Source of the DNA: Sphingobacterium olei
GTDB lineage: Bacteria > Bacteroidota > Bacteroidia > Sphingobacteriales > Sphingobacteriaceae
NCBI RefSeq assembly: GCF_005048855.1
Contig: NZ_SUME01000010.1
Span: 90,289 to 154,288 of the forward strand
Direction: 5' to 3'
Length of the DNA: 64,000 nt
A model generated the notes under the pieces. The model was not told where the DNA came from, searched no databases, and saw only the letters and a list, made by a program, of their open reading frames with translations. Below are positions 27,977-37,039 of the stretch, piece after piece; within the stretch, counting starts at the first letter, position 1, and the number at the start of each line of letters is the position of its first letter. The position numbers and the translations under genes were made by a program.

Positions 27977-28330
27977 ATGAACGAAATTGAAAAATACATT
28001 TTGCAGTTTCCAAACGATGTTCAAGACATCCTACGGAAAATTCGAAAATTGATTAAAGATAATGCACCCGAAGCGGAAGAATTGATGGCTTATGGCATGC
28101 CCGGTTATAAGACAAATAAGAAGCCATTGGTTTATTTTGCAGGGTTTAAAAATCATATCGGTTTTTATGCAACACCTTCGGGACACGGCGAATTTAGTGA
28201 CGAACTTTCAACATATAAACAAGGAAAAGGTTCAGTTCAATTCCCGCTTAATCAAGCCATACCTTATGAATTAATGGAAAGAATTGTAAGATTTAGAGTG
28301 ACAGAAAATAACAACAAGGCAAAGCGCTAG
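27977..28330 (+). CDS. DUF1801 family protein (YdhG-like)
   Basis: 117 residues from the ATG at 27977; a TTG two codons earlier is the only alternative. The DUF1801 pattern is clear: YILQFPNDVQDILRKIRKLI, the core AEELMAYGMPGYK, LVYFAGFKNHIGFYATPSGH, and the end LNQAIPYELMERIVRFRV. Bacillus YdhG, a member, was described as a frataxin-like iron chaperone; that function should not be assumed here. Confidence 0.87.
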   Translation: MNEIEKYILQFPNDVQDILRKIRKLIKDNAPEAEELMAYGMPGYKTNKKPLVYFAGFKNHIGFYATPSGHGEFSDELSTYKQGKGSVQFPLNQAIPYELMERIVRFRVTENNNKAKR

Positions 28331-28462
28331 ATTGCTCATAAAGGCGGGTTAAATGGGTAACATCTGGTTGCCTTATATATTGATGAGGGTTATTTTATTA
28401 TTTTAATAGCGCATTACGACAATTTTTTATAGTTTTGGTCATCTAGAATTTTAAACAAAGAA

Positions 28463-29437
28463 ATGTCGTTAACAAACTTGTCAGGACGTGTTGCTCTCGG
28501 AATAGATGTTGGTGGGACCAATACTAAATTTGGTGTAGTCAACCATCGGGGAGAAGTCCTTGAAAAAGGAGACCTCAGAACAGATGAATACGAAAAGGTA
28601 GAAGATTTCATTGATGCCTTATATAATACAGTTTATCCTTTAATCGAGAAATACGGTACAGCAGAGAATTTTGACGGAATCGGTGTAGGTATCCCTAACG
28701 GTAATTACTATAGCGGTACTATCGAACAAGCTGCCAATCTGCCTTGGAAAGGTGTGATTCCTTTTGCTGAGATGATGCATGCAAAGTTCAACATACGCTG
28801 CACCATTACCAATGATGCGAATGCTGCAGCACTGGGCGAGATGCTTTTCGGCGCTGCACGCGGAATGAAGGATTTTATCATGATTACCTTAGGTACAGGT
28901 GTAGGAAGTGGTATAGTTGCCAATGGCAATTTAGTATATGGGCATGACGGCTTTGCCGGTGAATTGGGACATACCATCGTAAAACCAGGTGGACGAAAGC
29001 ACTGGAGTACGGGATCAGAAGGTAGCCTGGAAGCATACGCTTCAGCAACGGGCATAGCTATTACAGCGAAGAAAATGAGAGCAGAGTTTCCAAGTTCCAT
29101 GCTCAATCAATTTCCGGAAGACGCTATCAATTCTAAAACAGTTTATGAATGCGCGATTAAGGAAGACCCGATAGCCATTGAAGTATTTAGATATACAGGA
29201 CAAAAACTTGGAGAAGCTTTGGCTAACTTTGTGATGTTTTCTTCTCCCGAAGCAATTCTTTTATTTGGTGGAGTTATCAAAGCGGGGGATTTCATCCTAA
29301 AACCAACGAAACTTCATATGGAAAGAAACCTATTTCCGATCTTCAGAAACAAAGTGAAATTAGTGTTCAGCGAACTCGCCGAGGCAGACGCGGCGATCCT
29401 TGGAGCAAGCGCTTTGGTGTTGGGAATAAAGAAGTAG
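28463..29437 (+). CDS. ROK family kinase/glucokinase-like protein lacking the zinc-binding cysteines
   Basis: 324 residues. The ROK sugar-kinase fold is clear: phosphate-1 ALGIDVGGTNTKFGVVNHRG, catalytic NDANAAALGE, adenosine-side ITLGTGVGSGIVANG and GFAGELGHTIVKPGG. The usual zinc motif CxCGxxGC after the GH motif is replaced by GRKHWSTGSEGSLEAY, which keeps the Gly-x-x-Gly spacing but has no Cys. It probably phosphorylates glucose or another hexose with ATP. The convergent small gene ends 9 bp from its stop. Confidence 0.9.
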   Translation: MSLTNLSGRVALGIDVGGTNTKFGVVNHRGEVLEKGDLRTDEYEKVEDFIDALYNTVYPLIEKYGTAENFDGIGVGIPNGNYYSGTIEQAANLPWKGVIPFAEMMHAKFNIRCTITNDANAAALGEMLFGAARGMKDFIMITLGTGVGSGIVANGNLVYGHDGFAGELGHTIVKPGGRKHWSTGSEGSLEAYASATGIAITAKKMRAEFPSSMLNQFPEDAINSKTVYECAIKEDPIAIEVFRYTGQKLGEALANFVMFSSPEAILLFGGVIKAGDFILKPTKLHMERNLFPIFRNKVKLVFSELAEADAAILGASALVLGIKK

Positions 29438-29446
29438 ATTGGTATT

Positions 29447-29719
29447 CTACCCCTCGTTATCAGCGAGATAGATATCATGAACTAAAAAGCGGATTTTTGG
29501 ATTCGGAAGAAGCATCTCTAGAACATCTTCCGAATCAATAGGATAGAGTGTCTCTTGATCGCCATCTAATAATTCTGAATCAGGAATTAACTCGTACAGC
29601 GTGACGTTATTGATAGACGTTAATTCTTCCACTTTAATATAAGTGACGTGCTGGGACTTCCAATTTAACAAAATAGTTTTTGTAAATAATTGATACGGAT
29701 TATGCTCTTGATCTGACAT
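29447..29719 (-). CDS. Conserved hypothetical acidic protein
   Basis: 90 residues from the ATG at 29719 (the frame stays open 13 codons upstream with a hydrophobic, unconvincing extension). It starts MSDQEHNPYQLFTKTILLNW and continues with VEELTSINNVTLYELIPDSE and an acidic middle. No family is recognised. There are no membrane segments. It converges with the ROK gene. Confidence 0.65.
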   Translation of the reverse strand: MSDQEHNPYQLFTKTILLNWKSQHVTYIKVEELTSINNVTLYELIPDSELLDGDQETLYPIDSEDVLEMLLPNPKIRFLVHDIYLADNEG

Positions 29720-29878
29720 GTTACCAAACATATAGAATAGACTTGTTAATTGCAACATTAATTATCAAATGTATTTTGAGGGCACCATCCAGGAGATGGA
29801 TAATAAAAATAAACCGCTGCATTTGTAAACTAACGGAAATACTTTTTGTTTTACTAAAAAGGAACTCAACTTAAGAAA

Positions 29879-30154
29879 ATGGAAAGAAGATCACATACAG
29901 TCTATACAAACTCGGGTCAAGAGATTTTATTTGAGTATAATATTGCAGACAAAGATTCGAATAGTTTTTCAATAATTAATATTAAACAGGACGGGGCGAG
30001 CATTCCTGATATTTTTGTTAGTCGGCCCCATGACACAGACCAACCTATATTTACGTCAACGGAAGAAGAAAGAGAAACTAAAATAGGTGATGAAAACACG
30101 CCAATAATGAAGTTTTGCAGATTAATTTTAGCCGAGGAATTAGAACAAAATTAA
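29879..30154 (+). CDS. Small hypothetical protein
   Basis: 91 residues, beta-rich and acidic (MERRSHTVYTNSGQEILFEY, then a Ser/Asn-rich strand region). No family recognised; no signal or membrane segment. It lies 46 bp before the aldo/keto reductase start on the same strand and could be co-transcribed. Coding is supported by length and direction, not by homology. Confidence 0.5.
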   Translation: MERRSHTVYTNSGQEILFEYNIADKDSNSFSIINIKQDGASIPDIFVSRPHDTDQPIFTSTEEERETKIGDENTPIMKFCRLILAEELEQN

Positions 30155-30200
30155 TTGTCTCAATTATTGACGAAATTTGGTCATACCTAAAAAGAAGAAA

Positions 30201-31184
30201 ATGAAATACAAAAAGTTAGGAAATAGCAATCTTGAGGTTTCAGTAATTACATTCGGCGCGTGGGCAGCAGGAGGTTGGATGTGGGGAAGTACGGATAGAA
30301 AAGATGCAGTCGACGCCATAAGGGCCTCTTATGATGTGGGTGTCACATCAATTGATACTGCACCAATTTATGGACAAGGAACAAGTGAAGAGATTGTTGG
30401 CGAGGCCATTAAAGGAATGGCTAGGGATAGCGTTCAGGTCTTAACTAAATTTGGGATGCGTTGGGATTTAGCGAAGGGAGATCTCGCAATGAACAGCAAG
30501 GATAACGATGGAAAAGCAATCGATATCTATAAATATGCTGGAAAGGAAAGCGTTATTTATGAATGTGAACAAAGCTTAAAGCGATTGGGCACAGACTACA
30601 TCGATTTGTACCAAATCCATTGGCCAGATAGCACTACACCGATTGATGAAACCTTTGAGGCGGTTGTTCAGCTTATTGAACAAGGAAAAGTACGTCATGC
30701 AGGTGTTTGTAATTATAGCGCTGCCCAAATGATCGAAGCAGGTAAAATAGTGCCTTTGGTGTCCAATCAAGTACCATACAGCATGGTAAACCGTGGAATC
30801 GAGGAGGAGACATTACCCTATTGTGTTGTAAACGAAAAATCTATTTTGGCCTATAGTCCTTTGCAAAGGGGGTTGCTAACCGGTAAAATTTATGCAGGTT
30901 ATCAATTCCAGGAAGGAGATAGCAGGGCAACTTTACGTTATTTTCAACCAGACTTTATAGCAAGGACCAATGCATTGTTGGATCAGCTAAAACCAATAGC
31001 TGAAGAGCACAATGCCACACTCGGACAATTGGTGTTGCGATGGACTGTTGAGCGACCGGGTATTACAGTTGCGTTAGCGGGAGCAAGAAATGCTGCACAA
31101 GCTATTGAAAATGCCAATGCTTTAAAATTCGATTTGAGTGAAGAAGAAATTATCCGCATAGATGCACTCGTATACGACTTTTAG
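30201..31184 (+). CDS. Aldo/keto reductase
   Basis: 327 residues from the ATG at 30201 (MKYKKLGNSNLEVSVITFGA); the frame is open upstream only by a TTG. TIM-barrel reductase with the catalytic set: Asp and Tyr in SIDTAPIYGQGTSEEIVGEA, Lys in VQVLTKFGMRWD, His in YIDLYQIHWPDS. The NADP site lies near GARNAAQAIENANAL. It reduces aldehydes or ketones; the substrate is unknown. The downstream AraC-type regulator on the same strand may be linked to it. Confidence 0.95.
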   Translation: MKYKKLGNSNLEVSVITFGAWAAGGWMWGSTDRKDAVDAIRASYDVGVTSIDTAPIYGQGTSEEIVGEAIKGMARDSVQVLTKFGMRWDLAKGDLAMNSKDNDGKAIDIYKYAGKESVIYECEQSLKRLGTDYIDLYQIHWPDSTTPIDETFEAVVQLIEQGKVRHAGVCNYSAAQMIEAGKIVPLVSNQVPYSMVNRGIEEETLPYCVVNEKSILAYSPLQRGLLTGKIYAGYQFQEGDSRATLRYFQPDFIARTNALLDQLKPIAEEHNATLGQLVLRWTVERPGITVALAGARNAAQAIENANALKFDLSEEEIIRIDALVYDF

Positions 31185-31312
31185 TTGATCTATCTTTCGA
31201 CTCGTATTGGTATGATTATCTTTATATTTACGGCAGTTGTTAACAATATTTTACCAGAAACATAAAACTTTTGGAGTAGATACGAGTTTAGATAGTAATC
31301 TACCTTTCAACT

Positions 31313-32206
31313 ATGCGAAAAAATATACACCAAAATATCAACGGCAACACAAAAAATGATTTAGAACATAAGGTGCTCTCTAACGAAACGCAAGATAAAT
31401 CTTTCCGTTTTGCGACTTTTACCCATATTGATTTTTTTTTACAAGATGCGCGAATGTTATTGAACAACGGATTTGTTGTGGTACTTTTGGGAGCTGTGAA
31501 AGAAAATTATTCAGATAACAAAAGTATGTTATTATTTTTTAGTCAGAATGACTCAAGGCTAGAAGCATGTAAAGATATCATAGACCGTGGGCAATATTTT
31601 TCATTCCATCCGGTGTTATTCAAAGGTAATAATCTAAAAAGCCGATTTAAACGTTTTGGATTTCTCGATTATTCGACAACGGAATCATTGTTATTGAAAG
31701 ATGAAGAACAGCATATAGTAAAAGCTCTTCTCCATTTAATTGCTGAAGAATCAAAAAATGATGCCGACGGCATGAGTGCCGATATTTTATTTTCCTATAC
31801 CGAATTGCTTCTACAGCATATGAATAGGTTCTATCAACGCTGGTTCAATGACAGGTTCGAGGAGATCTGTGCGATAGATCGCGAATATCAGGACTTACTA
31901 ATCCACACCTTTAAACCAAATGAAAAAAACACCGGTAGATTACCGAGTCTAACTGTTTTTGCCCGAAAACTTCAGCTAACAAGTTGCTATCTCAACGATA
32001 TTTCCCAAATAGTTTCCGGCCAGACCGCACAGGAAAGAATTGAAGTTAAAGTCATCGATGCTGCCAAACAACTGTTAGCAAGCACAAATCTTTCTGTAGC
32101 CGAAGTAGCAGACCGTTTAGGCTTTTCTCAGCCGCAATCATTAAATCGGCTATTTAAAAGAAAAACACAAATTACACCGTTGGAATATCGTATATCGATC
32201 ACCTAG
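31313..32206 (+). CDS. AraC family transcriptional regulator
   Basis: 297 residues. The C-terminal helix-turn-helix pair is visible: LPSLTVFARKLQLTSCYLND, IVSGQTAQERIEVKVIDAAK, then LSVAEVADRLGFSQPQSLNR and LFKRKTQITPLEYR. The first 180 residues are a sensing domain without a known signature. It follows the aldo/keto reductase by 128 bp. Its 3' end overlaps the convergent gene at 32150 by 57 bases and marks the left edge of the accessory island. Confidence 0.9.
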   Translation: MRKNIHQNINGNTKNDLEHKVLSNETQDKSFRFATFTHIDFFLQDARMLLNNGFVVVLLGAVKENYSDNKSMLLFFSQNDSRLEACKDIIDRGQYFSFHPVLFKGNNLKSRFKRFGFLDYSTTESLLLKDEEQHIVKALLHLIAEESKNDADGMSADILFSYTELLLQHMNRFYQRWFNDRFEEICAIDREYQDLLIHTFKPNEKNTGRLPSLTVFARKLQLTSCYLNDISQIVSGQTAQERIEVKVIDAAKQLLASTNLSVAEVADRLGFSQPQSLNRLFKRKTQITPLEYRISIT

Positions 32207-32572
32207 TTTCAGGTGTTTCCAAACCATTGGTTCATCTGTCCAATGATAACCGGATTCATCTTTATATAATACTAGTTTATCTTCTCTGATTTCATTTATC
32301 ATTTTTGCTAATCGATCTAAAGTTTCAGGCAAGTCTTCCATGTCATCGCAGCTTAAATGTGTGTGAATGTCAGTTTTTCCATCAGGATCTTCTAATCCGA
32401 TTGTTATTTCTGAATTGTAAGTGGCTAGCCAGATAGAAAATGTATCCGCTTGATTTCTCAGATCACAATCAAATGAGCCATCGCCTTTAAAATCCAAAGA
32501 CGAGAGAAATTCGGGGAAATTCTCTGCAAGAAATTCTTTTATTATTTCTGAAAAATAAATTTGTTCAATCAT
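32150..32572 (-). CDS. Hypothetical acidic protein (island cassette)
   Basis: 140 residues starting MIEQIYFSEIIKEFLAENFP. Acidic and alpha/beta, with WLATYNSEITIGLEDPDGKT and IHTHLSCDDMEDLPETLDRL. The size and style are those of immunity-like cassette proteins, but no family is recognised. The last 19 codons read through the 3' end of the AraC gene on the opposite strand. The natural C-terminus may therefore have been lost when this segment was joined to the chromosome. Confidence 0.6.
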   Translation of the reverse strand: MIEQIYFSEIIKEFLAENFPEFLSSLDFKGDGSFDCDLRNQADTFSIWLATYNSEITIGLEDPDGKTDIHTHLSCDDMEDLPETLDRLAKMINEIREDKLVLYKDESGYHWTDEPMVWKHLKLGDRYTIFQRCNLCFSFK

Positions 32573-32640
32573 AGTTGCCCGGTCGTAGTTCTTTATTTTG
32601 CTGTCTTTCGTCTAAAGCTGCGAGTAATTCGCGTCAGCTC

Positions 32641-33087
32641 TCATTCATCTAATGTATCCAGTTTCCAATTTTTGTCACCCCTTATTTTTTTCCAGTCCCA
32701 ATATGTTTCGTAAAATTTGTCGTGTAGCCAGTCGTCAACTGGCTCCGAGTTTTCGTCAGGTTCTTTGTCTATCAGTTTTAACCCCGTCCAGTCGTCATTG
32801 CTGTTTTTGGGAAACCCAGTACCGTCAAACAAGTTAAGCATGTTGAAAATGATGCCTGCTGAATTATCAGCAATAACTTTTCTTAAACCATTTTTTAAGT
32901 GTTCGTTATTACCCAGTTTTTTGAGTTCTTCAATCTCTAATTCTGTCAAACCACAATTTGGCGGGTACGTTAAAAAGTTGAAATCTTTTTTGTCAAGAAT
33001 ATTGGTGACCAAAGTATCTGCAAATTCTTCTATGTCTTGATGAATGTCGAGTAATAAAATCTTTGCGTTATTATTTGAAAGCTCCAT
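32641..33087 (-). CDS. Hypothetical acidic protein (island cassette)
   Basis: 148 residues starting MELSNNNAKILLLDIHQDIE. Helical and acidic, with NCGLTELEIEELKKLGNNEH, GIIFNMLNLFDGTGFP and a Trp-rich end (YETYWDWKKIRGDKNWKLD). No family recognised, no signal or membrane segment. It lies between other single small genes of the island, each with its own spacing, and a repeat of family 1 lies upstream at 33243. Confidence 0.6.
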   Translation of the reverse strand: MELSNNNAKILLLDIHQDIEEFADTLVTNILDKKDFNFLTYPPNCGLTELEIEELKKLGNNEHLKNGLRKVIADNSAGIIFNMLNLFDGTGFPKNSNDDWTGLKLIDKEPDENSEPVDDWLHDKFYETYWDWKKIRGDKNWKLDTLDE

Positions 33088-33242
33088 TATGTTACAATTT
33101 TAGTTGTCATTGGTAGTGTTTAGTAAGGAGGATGAAAATATGTGTAGCAATTCCGTTTTATTCATAAGAGTTTAATTCGTTCGGTTTGTCAAATATGCTC
33201 TATCCGATTGCTTAATATGTCGATAATTTGCCAATAAAAATA

Positions 33243-33297
33243 GGCACGGAACAAAGACCACGCGCCAGCGATTTGCATATACCGGTGCGAGTGGGGG
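33243..33297. repeat. Dispersed repeat family 1, copy a
   Basis: Shares CCACGCGCCAGCGATTTGCA and the following TATACCGGTGCGAG almost exactly with the copy at 42411-42462, about 9.2 kb away. Both lie between genes of the island. Weak dyad symmetry (GGCACGG...CGCGCC) suggests a folded site. Confidence 0.75.
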
Positions 33298-33381
33298 GAT
33301 TATTCCGAAGCAGACATTTACCAGTTATGGAGGATAGACTGCAGCTGGTCGAATATGAGGGTGCAATTTGTAAATGATATT

Positions 33382-34068
33382 TTATGTATCTGTTGTCACC
33401 TCATCCCACTCATCAGCTTGGAACGTTATCCAATTGACAGCATAGTGCCGCTCCATTACCGTACTACTTGACAGAGCAGCGGGGGCAGGTTTACCTTCTA
33501 GGTAAGCGTTGCGAACAGCCCAATGTGTGCGATAGATCAAGTCTGAAAAATCCAAGATATCTGCGGTTGCACGGATCCGGACTTGACGGATAAATTCGGA
33601 CGGATCACTCAGAAATTCCGGCAATTTTTCGATGATCGCTTGAGCAATGACAAAATCATCTTTTAGTGTCAATTTGTCGACCAATCTAATACTCCACAAT
33701 AATACCCATAAAGATTCGGCACGCCATGATACGTTAGTTTTATCCTGCTCATCCCAATTGTCCAGTTCTAATAACCTCCTTTCATCAGGCGAGACGTGGT
33801 CCCATATATCGTATTCCTTGAAGTAGTTGGTTATGTTATCTTTTTGTTGCGGTACTTCTAATATGTAAAGTAAGTAGGCTAGTATTAGTACTCTCTTTGT
33901 AATATCTTGTGCAGTACGGATTTTTGCTTCCTCTTCCGATTCAATGTAAGGCAAATGGTCTATATAGGGGATGCCAAGTTGCTTTAAAATCTTTTCAGAC
34001 GCTTGCTTTCGCTGAAGAGGTGATTTTGAGTTGTTATTTTCTCTTGCGAAAAGGTTTAATAGTCCCAT
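33382..34068 (-). CDS. DUF4272 domain-containing protein
   Basis: 228 residues. The DUF4272 layout is visible: KQASEKILKQLGIPYIDHLP, YIESEEEAKIRTAQDITKRV LILAYLLYIL, the central WRAESLWVLLWSIRLVDKL, and the end YRTHWAVRNAYLEGKPAP with WITFQADEWDEVTTDT. The family is soluble, frequent in Bacteroidota and other bacteria, often near polymorphic-toxin or immunity genes, and of unknown function. Confidence 0.88.
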   Translation of the reverse strand: MGLLNLFARENNNSKSPLQRKQASEKILKQLGIPYIDHLPYIESEEEAKIRTAQDITKRVLILAYLLYILEVPQQKDNITNYFKEYDIWDHVSPDERRLLELDNWDEQDKTNVSWRAESLWVLLWSIRLVDKLTLKDDFVIAQAIIEKLPEFLSDPSEFIRQVRIRATADILDFSDLIYRTHWAVRNAYLEGKPAPAALSSSTVMERHYAVNWITFQADEWDEVTTDT

Positions 34069-34145
34069 ATGTTTTGTTCATTGTCTAAATATAGCGAATG
34101 TGCATTTATTTTGCTATTGTATTTATAAATTAACGAATCCGGGTC

Positions 34146-34679
34146 TCATTCCAATTTTTTCCACTTTCCTTTTTTGAAATACATATTCTTAAACTTTTTC
34201 GAGTTAAAAACTAAGAAAAAATTCCATGCATTTCTGTATGTTGTCGGATCAGTCGCTAAAATATGATGACCAGGCTGTTCCATATTTATCATTAATCGAT
34301 GCGATTCGTATGGCTTTACTGTCTGAATAGTTCCTTTTACGGTGTTGATTATTTTATCTTTATCCGCTACATAAAAATAAATCGAATCATTGTTTCGTAT
34401 TTCAAACCGAAAACTATTATACTGCCAATCAGCCTGTCGCCCTTTGAAATAATCGCGATCAATAACGTATGTACCGTAGTAATCATTTTTAGACAAAACC
34501 TTCTGCGCAAATAACCATTGAATTGTTACTGATAGCAATCCCATGGCGGCTACTCCAATCCAGATCAAGCCAAGGGCCTTACCAAAGATGGATCTTTTTG
34601 ATATTAGCCAGATTACTAATAGAATACCCGATAAGGGCAGGAGTAAAAAAAGGAAAAATAAGTTAAATCCAAATCCCAT
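34146..34679 (-). CDS. Hypothetical membrane protein (island cassette)
   Basis: 177 residues. Two membrane helices at the N-terminus (about 5-25 and 32-58) are followed by a soluble beta-rich domain (NDYYGTYVIDRDYFKG, FEIRNNDSIYFYVADKD). No family recognised. Probably anchored in the inner membrane with the domain outside the cytoplasm, as is common for single-gene island products in this phylum. Confidence 0.65.
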   Translation of the reverse strand: MGFGFNLFFLFLLLPLSGILLVIWLISKRSIFGKALGLIWIGVAAMGLLSVTIQWLFAQKVLSKNDYYGTYVIDRDYFKGRQADWQYNSFRFEIRNNDSIYFYVADKDKIINTVKGTIQTVKPYESHRLMINMEQPGHHILATDPTTYRNAWNFFLVFNSKKFKNMYFKKGKWKKLE

Positions 34680-34787
34680 TTTCTTATCTTTTCGTTATCA
34701 GTTGTTTCGTCATTTGAGCCGTACCCGCTGTTGTTGCCAGCAGTAGGACCTCACATTTGGAATGTGTCAAGCCAATACTTGCTTTTT

Positions 34788-35231
34788 TTATTTCCATGTA
34801 AGATAGGTAAGCACCTCAAAGATTCCCACGACTAATGATATCAGCAAAAAGATACCAAGGAGGCCACATCCGATTTCCGCGGCGCGGTGTTTCCACGTTT
34901 CTTTAGTTGCTGCGCGAGCCTGTTTTGAATTTATTTCTAGAGGCTCTACATAACGTATTACGACCTCAGAACTTTTATCTATCCATTTGTCCTCATCTGT
35001 CATTAACTTTACCGTTTGGTATTCTTTGTTTACTGTCTGGACTTTTAGATCCCGAGCGGCACATAAAAGTTGATAAGCAACCAGTCGTAGACCTTCTTCG
35101 TTGGCCCGGATATAATATTTCTCCTCGCTACGACCATCGTCGTCATCGAAAAATATAGCGAAACGCCCATCCTCAGCAGCCTCTTCAAAAGGCTGGCCAT
35201 CCAGTATTACATCGAGTTTTGCCTGATCCAT
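34788..35231 (-). CDS. Hypothetical protein with C-terminal membrane anchor
   Basis: 147 residues starting MDQAKLDVILDGQPFEEAAE, with an acidic DDDDGRSEEKYYIRANEEGL stretch and one C-terminal membrane helix (about 122-144, IGCGLLGIFLLISLVVGIFE). It is a tail-anchored type of layout. No family recognised. Neighbouring minus-strand genes are spaced 90-110 bp apart, so a loose operon is possible. Confidence 0.62.
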   Translation of the reverse strand: MDQAKLDVILDGQPFEEAAEDGRFAIFFDDDDGRSEEKYYIRANEEGLRLVAYQLLCAARDLKVQTVNKEYQTVKLMTDEDKWIDKSSEVVIRYVEPLEINSKQARAATKETWKHRAAEIGCGLLGIFLLISLVVGIFEVLTYLTWK

Positions 35232-35323
35232 ATTATTAGTTTTTCTCTTTGACTCGGTTAATAAATCAAAATTATAACTTGTAAGTTACATGAAAAATTG
35301 ATTTCATCGGGAATATCCCACTT

Positions 35324-36034
35324 TTAGGTCATCGCCGATTCTATTTTGAGATCCTCACTTTGTATCTCGTATAGCAACGGTTCTACCGTCGCATAATCCC
35401 TTATTACCTTTATCGCCAGGAGTGCGAGAGGTATGCCGATTAAACTAGATGCCATGTCAAGCCATGTGCTTAACAACAGGTCGTCCACCGTGTTTGTATT
35501 TCTTGCTAGACGTAAAGCTATTTGACCAAGGATGCTGTTGATGACCCAGAGCGTCCACCAAGCGATAACGGTCGATGTCGATAGTTTTACACTGCTTTCT
35601 ATGCTGTTTTCAGTTAAAAGTTGTTTCGTTTTTTGATACAATTCTTTCGTGATCTGGTACGGCTTAAAAAGGTTGATAATCGGCAAGAACCAACTTATTG
35701 CTACGTCATTGCTGGAATACGATACATAAGAATCCACTTGACTCAGATTATAGTAAGCCCGTCTAAACCATTTAATGAAAGTAACTGCCGAAATCACGAA
35801 GCATACCAGATATACTCCACCTATGATTTGTTGTCTGAGGTCATTCGCTTCAGCAGCTTCTTCAGATATTTCAGGCGCATACAGCAATCCGTATTGGAGG
35901 TATGCTGAAATAAAAGAAAAGATGTCGAGTATTAGGATGACCCATATCAATGTAATTGCAGTTTTTGCTCTCCGGGCATTAGGTCGTAATGAATTGTGCA
36001 TTTCATTCACATCTTTAGTTGTTAGGTCATTCAT
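35324..36034 (-). CDS. DUF4328 domain-containing membrane protein
   Basis: 236 residues with about five membrane helices. The DUF4328 core is visible: TFIKWFRRAYYNLSQV, then SYSSNDVAISWFLPIINLFK PYQITKELY, and WWTLWVINSILGQIALRLAR. The family is an inner-membrane protein of unknown function, frequent in Bacteroidota and Actinobacteria. The start is 11 bp after the stop of the upstream DUF2071 gene, so they are likely co-transcribed. Confidence 0.88.
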   Translation of the reverse strand: MNDLTTKDVNEMHNSLRPNARRAKTAITLIWVILILDIFSFISAYLQYGLLYAPEISEEAAEANDLRQQIIGGVYLVCFVISAVTFIKWFRRAYYNLSQVDSYVSYSSNDVAISWFLPIINLFKPYQITKELYQKTKQLLTENSIESSVKLSTSTVIAWWTLWVINSILGQIALRLARNTNTVDDLLLSTWLDMASSLIGIPLALLAIKVIRDYATVEPLLYEIQSEDLKIESAMT

Positions 36035-36045
36035 ATATGCGGTAT

Positions 36046-36762
36046 TTACGGGAACTTAATTTGTTTCGTCGACTTCCATTGATGTTCAATTTTTTCCATC
36101 AGTAAGGCATTATCAAATTGTACAGTTCCTGTCGGAAAAATATCCCTGTCATCGAAGAAGCTGGACTTTACCTTTTCGACTTCCAGCGGAGAAATTTTCC
36201 ATTTATAGGTGTCCAGTTCTAGTCCGTCAAAAGCTCTTCCATTGGGAGAATAGCCGATAGATCCAGCCTTGAAGAATTCGGAGGCGTCTTTCAGTGTTTT
36301 AAAAATGGAATTTTTGTCGAAGCATTCGCTATGCTTGGCGTCAATATGTATATACGTATTATCCGAACTGGTAAAGTCTACATGATAATGGCCGTCCTGT
36401 TCGTTTACATTGAATTTTGCAAAGAAATGCTTCCCCGGGAATAATCTACCTCCGACCAGTGCATTTAGTTTTGATGAGGTATCTCTCCTAGGGATAAATA
36501 CACCCTCTTTTATCTCACCGTTTTCATCCCATTCCACAGCAATCCGATGAGCCCCATTTTCAGAATTTACACCCATGAATTTTGGCAAACCCTTAGGTCT
36601 GATATTTTTAAGCCTAATCAGGCAAATTCCGACAACAGCTTTACTGCGATATATTTTTGGACGGAAGGGTGGCGGTAGGATACGTTGAACATATTCCGGC
36701 TCCGCAACGAAGTTTATGAGTAATCTTCTCTCGATGATTCCTTGAATAATAGGGATTCTCAT
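36046..36762 (-). CDS. DUF2071 family protein (YqjF-like)
   Basis: 238 residues. The start RIPIIQGIIERRLLINFVAE and LPPPFRPKIYRSKAVVGICL match the acetoacetate decarboxylase-like beta-barrel family DUF2071. The central GAHRIAVEWDENGEIKEGVF IPRRDTSSKLNALVGGRLFP also fits. The catalytic Lys of acetoacetate decarboxylase is not apparent, so the function is unknown. The gene is followed closely by the DUF4328 gene. Confidence 0.87.
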   Translation of the reverse strand: MRIPIIQGIIERRLLINFVAEPEYVQRILPPPFRPKIYRSKAVVGICLIRLKNIRPKGLPKFMGVNSENGAHRIAVEWDENGEIKEGVFIPRRDTSSKLNALVGGRLFPGKHFFAKFNVNEQDGHYHVDFTSSDNTYIHIDAKHSECFDKNSIFKTLKDASEFFKAGSIGYSPNGRAFDGLELDTYKWKISPLEVEKVKSSFFDDRDIFPTGTVQFDNALLMEKIEHQWKSTKQIKFP

Positions 36763-37039
36763 GAAGGTTTAGTTAACAATTTTTCTGCATTAATTTAATA
36801 AAATACGGCTATTTATGGCATACTAAGATAATGATTAATTGTAATAAAAAGCTAAGCTGCTATTTTAATTTTCATGTTTTGGAATGTTAAACAGCAGTAT
36901 TATGGAGATGATCAGAATACAAATCGCCGAAAAAAAATTTCCTTAAAATGCGTTTTTAAGACAATCATTTACATCTCCTGTTATTAAAAGGCTCTAAAAT
37001 AATTTGTAAATTGCACTATAACTAAGTTTTGGATCTACA

